Below, piece by piece: positions 14,545 through 17,978 of a stretch of 17,978 nt of DNA. Position 1 is the first letter of the stretch; each line of letters starts with the position of its first letter. A program made the position numbers and the translations under genes. Under the pieces are notes generated by a model that worked only from the letters and a program-made list of their open reading frames with translations, did not search any database and was not told where the DNA came from. This DNA is from Anaerolineae bacterium (GTDB lineage Bacteria; Chloroflexota; Anaerolineae; JAFGEY01): positions 1 through 17,978 of the forward strand of contig JAFGEY010000279.1 in NCBI GenBank assembly GCA_016931365.1, read 5' to 3'.

Positions 14545-16131
14545 ATGAAGGAGCGACAAACCGATATTCTCATTGTCGGCGGAGGCGTCGGCGGCTGCGC
14601 GGCGGCGATGGCCGCCACATCGATGGGCTTTCATGTGACACTGACCGAGCCGACCGACTGGATCGGCGGGCAGCTCACCGCGCAGGCCGTCCCGCCGGAC
14701 GAACACCCTTGGATCGAGCAGTTTGGCTGCACGCGCCGCTACCGCCGGTTCCGTGACGGCGTGCGGCAGCATTACCGCAACCACTATCCGCTGACCGCCG
14801 CCGCGCGCGCCGATCGCTATCTCAACCCCGGCGGCGGCTATGTCTCGCGCCTGTGCCACGAGCCGCGCGCGGCCCTCGCCGTGCTGGAAGCGATGCTGGC
14901 CTACGCACACACGATGGGCCAGTTGGAGGTGCTGCTGCACCGCCGTCCAGTCGCCGCCGAGACCGATGGCGACTGGATACGCGCCGTAACTCTGGAACAC
15001 ACGCTCACCGGCGAGCGCGAGACGATCTCGGCCCGCTGCATCCTCGACGCCACCGAACTGGGCGATCTGCTGCCCCTGGCCGGCATCGAATACATCACCG
15101 GTGCAGAAAGCCAGGCCGAAACGGGCGAACCACACGCCGTCAACGGTTCAGCCCAACCCGGCAACGTGCAGGCGATTACCTGGTGTTTTCCAATGGCCTA
15201 TGATCCTGACGGCAACCACATCATCGACAGACCCGCCCAGTACGATCGTTGGCGCGAATACGTGCCCAACCTGATCCCGCCCTGGTCGGGCCGACTCTTT
15301 AGCTGGACGCCGTCGCACTACCAGACGCTCAATCTGCGCCCTTTTGTGCTTTTTGGGTGGGAAAGCGACGCGGTGCCCTCGCTGTGGCGCTACCGACTGA
15401 TCGTCACGCAGGATCATTACTCCGCCGGCGCGATGCCACACGAGGTTACGCTGGTCAACTGGCCGCAGAACGACTACCTGGAAGGCAACCTGATCGACCA
15501 ACCGCCGGACGAGGTCGAACGCTGCCTGCACGAGGCCAAACAACTATCACTCGGCTTGCTCTATTGGATGCAAACGGAAGCACCACGTCCCGACGGCAGC
15601 ATCGGCTATCCGGGCCTGTACTTGCGTCCTGATCTGGTCGGTACCGACGACGGGCTGGCGAAATATCCTTATATTCGCGAGTCGCGACGGATCAAAGCGC
15701 TGTTTACTGTCACCGAAAACCACGTCGGCACCGAGGCGCGTGGCGGCAAACCCGCCCAGGTGTTCTCCGACAGCGTGGGCATCGGCTGTTACCGCATCGA
15801 CTTGCACCCGAGCACGGGTGGAAACAACTATATCGACATCTCGTCACAGCCGTTTCAGATTCCGCTCGGCGCGCTTTTGCCGGCGCGCATCGAAAATTTA
15901 CTCCCCGCGTGCAAAAATATCGGTACCACGCACATCACCAACGGCTGCTATCGCCTGCACCCCGTCGAGTGGAACATCGGCGAAGCGGCAGGATTGCTGG
16001 CGGCGTTTGCCTTGCAATGCGGCGAACCGCCACGGGCGGTCAGAGCAAAGGCCGGCCTGTTGGCCGATTTTCAACACCTGCTTGAAAAACAAGGCATCGA
16101 ACTGGTCTGGCCGCAAATCAGGCCGGTATAA
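14545..16131 (+). CDS. FAD-dependent oxidoreductase (FAD_oxidored family)
   Basis: This 528-residue flavoprotein has an N-terminal dinucleotide-binding fold: ILIVGGGVGGCAAAMAA (8-24) carries the Gly-rich loop, Glu35 after the second strand should bind the ribose, and WIGGQLTAQ (39-47) fits the family. A further FAD-contact segment lies near the C-terminus (NLLPACKNIGTTHITNGCYR), as in the FAD_oxidored group, which also includes proteins annotated as xanthan lyase-like. The start is ATG 14545, with GGAG 8 nt upstream and 16 nt after the hydrolase stop. No signal peptide is seen, so it is probably cytoplasmic. The electron acceptor and substrate are unknown; context suggests a catabolic step linked to the upstream amidohydrolase. 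No clear terminator follows. Confidence 0.9.
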   Translation: MKERQTDILIVGGGVGGCAAAMAATSMGFHVTLTEPTDWIGGQLTAQAVPPDEHPWIEQFGCTRRYRRFRDGVRQHYRNHYPLTAAARADRYLNPGGGYVSRLCHEPRAALAVLEAMLAYAHTMGQLEVLLHRRPVAAETDGDWIRAVTLEHTLTGERETISARCILDATELGDLLPLAGIEYITGAESQAETGEPHAVNGSAQPGNVQAITWCFPMAYDPDGNHIIDRPAQYDRWREYVPNLIPPWSGRLFSWTPSHYQTLNLRPFVLFGWESDAVPSLWRYRLIVTQDHYSAGAMPHEVTLVNWPQNDYLEGNLIDQPPDEVERCLHEAKQLSLGLLYWMQTEAPRPDGSIGYPGLYLRPDLVGTDDGLAKYPYIRESRRIKALFTVTENHVGTEARGGKPAQVFSDSVGIGCYRIDLHPSTGGNNYIDISSQPFQIPLGALLPARIENLLPACKNIGTTHITNGCYRLHPVEWNIGEAAGLLAAFALQCGEPPRAVRAKAGLLADFQHLLEKQGIELVWPQIRPV

Positions 16132-16188
16132 TGTTGCCCTGCGGTATATTTCACCGCCTCGGCAAATGCACCCGATCTGCCATCCAAG

Positions 16189-16217
16189 TTGCCCATTTGC
16201 CCGGAATGTGCTAGAAT
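16189..16217 (+). promoter_or_regulatory. Predicted promoter upstream of tRNA-Gln
   Basis: TTGCCC (16189-16194) and TAGAAT (16212-16217) are 17 nt apart, and TGC directly precedes the -10 box, making an extended -10. Transcription would start near 16224, about 134 nt before the mature tRNA. That leader holds a perfect inverted repeat AACCTCC-A-GGAGGTT (16317-16331). Confidence 0.55.
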
Positions 16218-16357
16218 ATGTGCAATTACTCAGCCTACCCTTCCGAAGGCTAAAAGTCATTCGATTTACGATGTTCAATAGTTCATTCAATGTACTTTTC
16301 TGTCATCGTAGTCGCAAACCTCCAGGAGGTTGAGCAGTTGCGAACACGCATTATTTT

Positions 16358-16429
16358 TGGGGCGTCGCCAAGCGGCAAGGCAGTGGCCTTTGGAGCCATT
16401 ATTCGCAGGTTCGAATCCTGCCGCCCCAG
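16358..16429 (+). tRNA. trnQ: tRNA-Gln (anticodon TTG)
   Basis: The 72-nt sequence folds as a complete cloverleaf. The acceptor TGGGGCG (16358-16364) pairs with CGCCCCA (16422-16428), with discriminator G 16429. The D stem is GCC/GGC, the anticodon stem GTGGC/GCCAT with loop CTTTGGA giving anticodon TTG at 16390-16392, and the T arm GCAGG-TTCGAAT-CCTGC. It reads CAA (and CAG by wobble). The 3' CCA is not encoded and must be added by nucleotidyltransferase. A strong terminator follows after 2 nt. Confidence 0.97.
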
Positions 16430-16431
16430 CT

Positions 16432-16461
16432 AAAAAGGCCCGGCGGCTTCCGGGCCTTTTT
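16432..16461 (+). terminator. Intrinsic terminator after tRNA-Gln
   Basis: AAAAAGGCCCGG (16432-16443) and CCGGGCCTTTTT (16450-16461) form a perfect 12-bp stem around CGGCTT, ending in a T-run. It separates the tRNA transcript from the downstream YvcK-mutase gene. Confidence 0.9.
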
Positions 16462-16506
16462 CGTACCACGTTCCAGTGACCGCATCCTTGAGGGAGGAAT
16501 AGAGAC

Positions 16507-17978
16507 GTGAAAAAGCTATGGTCGCTCTTGATGCCTGGCATGCATATCAAGCGCTGGCTGCTTTTGCTGTTTCTTGGAATTCTATGTCTGGCCCTCGGCG
16601 CGGCCTATGTGATGGTTCAACTCTACCGCACCACCAACGTACCCGACGCCTTTTATTACCTCACCTTGCAATTTATCTCGCGACCGCTGCGCGCCATCCT
16701 GTTCGCGCTGCTTGGACTCTTTTTGGTCAGCCTCTCATTCGTCAAACTCGGCGAACGACTGTTCCGCCCGCTGATGTCAAAAGAAGAAAACCTGCTCGAC
16801 GCCGTCTACCGACACTACGCGCCGGTCAAGCGGTCCAAAGTGGTCATCTTTGCCGGCACGAGTGGTCTGGCGATGCTGCTACGCATTCGCCGCCAAATGC
16901 CCTGGGATGTGGTCGGTGTGGTCTCGCCGGCCAACGCAGGGGCCTCGTTCGCCCGCCTGAACGCCGACCTGGGCACCTCGGCTGATGAAGTGCTGATCCC
17001 CACTCTGGACACCGTGCAGGTCTGTGCCGAACTGGAAGACGGCACGATCCTCAAAGGAGAACCGGCCATTGCCCAGAGCCACAGTTCGCCGATCCGTCGC
17101 GTGTTCCTCGTCTCCGAATCCTCCGACACGCCGGCCACCGATTTTCGTCCCACCCCCTTGGTGATCAGGGCACTGGAGCAGGCTGACGCGATTGTCATTG
17201 GTCCCGGTTCGCTGTTTACCAACCTGATCCCGGCCCTGCTGATCAAAGAGATCAACGAAACGATACGCAAAAGCAACGCACGCAAGATATTTGTGTGCAA
17301 CCTGATGAGCCAGCCCAACCAGACCGAGAGCTATTCGGTGGCCGACCACGTGCGCGCGATCCAGACCCACTGCGGCTTCCGACTCGATTATGTGCTCGCC
17401 CACCGGGGCGACGGCATCCGGCCCGAAGTGCTGGAACGTTACCTTAACCAAGCTGCACAGCCCGTCGAGCCGGAACGGGTTGTGACCGACGATTCGCAGG
17501 TCGTGCTCTTTGACAGCACGCCTCAACAGATCGTGATGGTCGAGGGGACGATTCTGATCGAGGACAACCTGGCCGAAGAGCGCCTGGAAGTCGACGAGCG
17601 CACCGGCGAGCGCAAGACGATGGTTCGCCACGATCCGGAGCGGCTTTCTACGGCGATCCTGGCCCTGCTCGAGGACTATGCCTTGCAGCGCCGTCTGTCG
17701 GTCAGCCGCTCGATTTTCCGCGAATACGATGTGCGCGGTGTGGTCGGCGTCGACCTGACGGCTGGGGCGATGGAGATGATGGGGCAGGCATTTGGCACCT
17801 ATGTTCAGCGACGCACCGGGCGCAAACGCATCTCGATCGGCTGCGACGCGCGGGCTACATCGGCTGCATTCCGCGATGCGACAGTCAAGGGGCTGCTCGC
17901 CTCAGGCTGTGAAGTGATCGATCTGGGCCAGGTGCCCACGCCGCTCGTTTCGTTCTCGGTCAACCAGTTGTTCGTCGA
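16507..17978 (+). CDS. Membrane-anchored YvcK/GlmR-like domain fused to alpha-D-phosphohexomutase (partial, 3' end beyond window)
   Basis: The frame from GTG 16507 (GGGAGGAA 7 nt upstream) runs 490 codons without a stop to the window edge. Residues 17-38 and 61-81 are two membrane helices. Residues about 111-393 are a YvcK/CofD-like domain, clear from ADAIVIGPGSLFTN, KIFVCNLMSQPNQTESYSVADHV and the late VRHDPERL segment. YvcK (GlmR) binds UDP-GlcNAc and stimulates GlmS in Bacillus. From about 402 the sequence SIFREYDVRGVVG, then GCDARATS (445-452) and VIDLGQVPTPLVSF, is the start of a phosphoglucomutase/phosphomannomutase domain I. The catalytic phosphoserine loop would come just after the window end. 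The canonical YvcK loops GGGTG and DDGGSSG are replaced (FAGTSG, SPANAG) and the region between them and TLDTVQVCAELEDG is shortened. The assignment of both halves is confident; the joint function is inference. Confidence 0.92.
   Translation, partial: MKKLWSLLMPGMHIKRWLLLLFLGILCLALGAAYVMVQLYRTTNVPDAFYYLTLQFISRPLRAILFALLGLFLVSLSFVKLGERLFRPLMSKEENLLDAVYRHYAPVKRSKVVIFAGTSGLAMLLRIRRQMPWDVVGVVSPANAGASFARLNADLGTSADEVLIPTLDTVQVCAELEDGTILKGEPAIAQSHSSPIRRVFLVSESSDTPATDFRPTPLVIRALEQADAIVIGPGSLFTNLIPALLIKEINETIRKSNARKIFVCNLMSQPNQTESYSVADHVRAIQTHCGFRLDYVLAHRGDGIRPEVLERYLNQAAQPVEPERVVTDDSQVVLFDSTPQQIVMVEGTILIEDNLAEERLEVDERTGERKTMVRHDPERLSTAILALLEDYALQRRLSVSRSIFREYDVRGVVGVDLTAGAMEMMGQAFGTYVQRRTGRKRISIGCDARATSAAFRDATVKGLLASGCEVIDLGQVPTPLVSFSVNQLFV

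Noticed and set aside
13527..14618. A 363-codon - strand frame over the hydrolase gene.
   Set aside because: It is antisense to a complete enzyme with an intact catalytic triad and shows no recognisable domain.
16141..16157. GCGGT/ACCGC stem as a terminator for the FAD oxidoreductase.
   Set aside because: The stem is only 5 bp and no T-run follows.
16338..16433. A TTG-started 31-codon frame behind AGGAGG that runs through tRNA-Gln and ends at TAA just before the terminator stem.
   Set aside because: The tRNA folds perfectly and fully explains the conserved part; the peptide is a chance reading of it.
16287..16550. A - strand reading frame of 87 codons containing GAAGFEPANNGSKGH.
   Set aside because: It is the antisense translation of the tRNA-Gln gene and its terminator, a well-known false gene call.

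Overview
This window looks like bulk chromosome from a GC-rich member of the Chloroflexota (Anaerolineae or Caldilineae type). That placement is inference. It rests on a lipoprotein with a Pro-Thr-Ala-rich linker before Gmad2-type domains, a MurA with Asp in place of the catalytic Cys, TATAAT-like promoters in a GC-rich background, and the overall gene mix. There is no rRNA or other decisive marker. Most genes are housekeeping or metabolic, and no phage, insertion sequence or CRISPR array is visible.

Layout. Positions 1-2204 (+) hold the C-terminal end of a secreted subtilisin-like protease, a small Trm112-like zinc protein with an added membrane segment, and xylose isomerase (xylA), closed by a terminator at 2227-2261. 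Positions 2282-6015 (-) hold a lipoprotein with two Gmad2-like domains (2282-3214) and an operon read leftwards: an unknown membrane-anchored protein, murA, then a NUDIX hydrolase. A divergent promoter region follows. Positions 6291-8674 (+) hold tsaE, tsaB and rimI, which belong to tRNA t6A synthesis and protein N-acetylation, plus an unknown four-helix membrane protein. All are packed with 1-4 nt gaps or overlaps. Positions 8675-8860 carry two different imperfect palindromic repeats.

Positions 8861-16131 (+) form a tight run. It contains a remarkable membrane-anchored protein of alternating hydrophobic and polar residues in 24-residue repeats, an MFS transporter, a XamI-family restriction endonuclease, its N6-adenine methyltransferase, a nitrilase-superfamily hydrolase and a FAD-dependent oxidoreductase. 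The restriction-modification pair has lower local GC than its flanks and sits between the transporter and the two enzymes, as if inserted into an existing metabolic operon.

Positions 16132-17978 (+) hold tRNA-Gln(TTG) with its own terminator. After it comes a long reading frame, open at the window edge, that starts at GTG 16507. It encodes two membrane helices, a reduced YvcK/GlmR (CofD-like) domain and the beginning of an alpha-D-phosphohexomutase, all in one uninterrupted frame. YvcK/GlmR is known from Bacillus to control UDP-GlcNAc supply, phosphohexomutases such as GlmM act in that pathway, and MurA in this window consumes UDP-GlcNAc. The fusion is therefore the most biologically suggestive object here, together with the 24-residue-repeat protein at 8861-9664.
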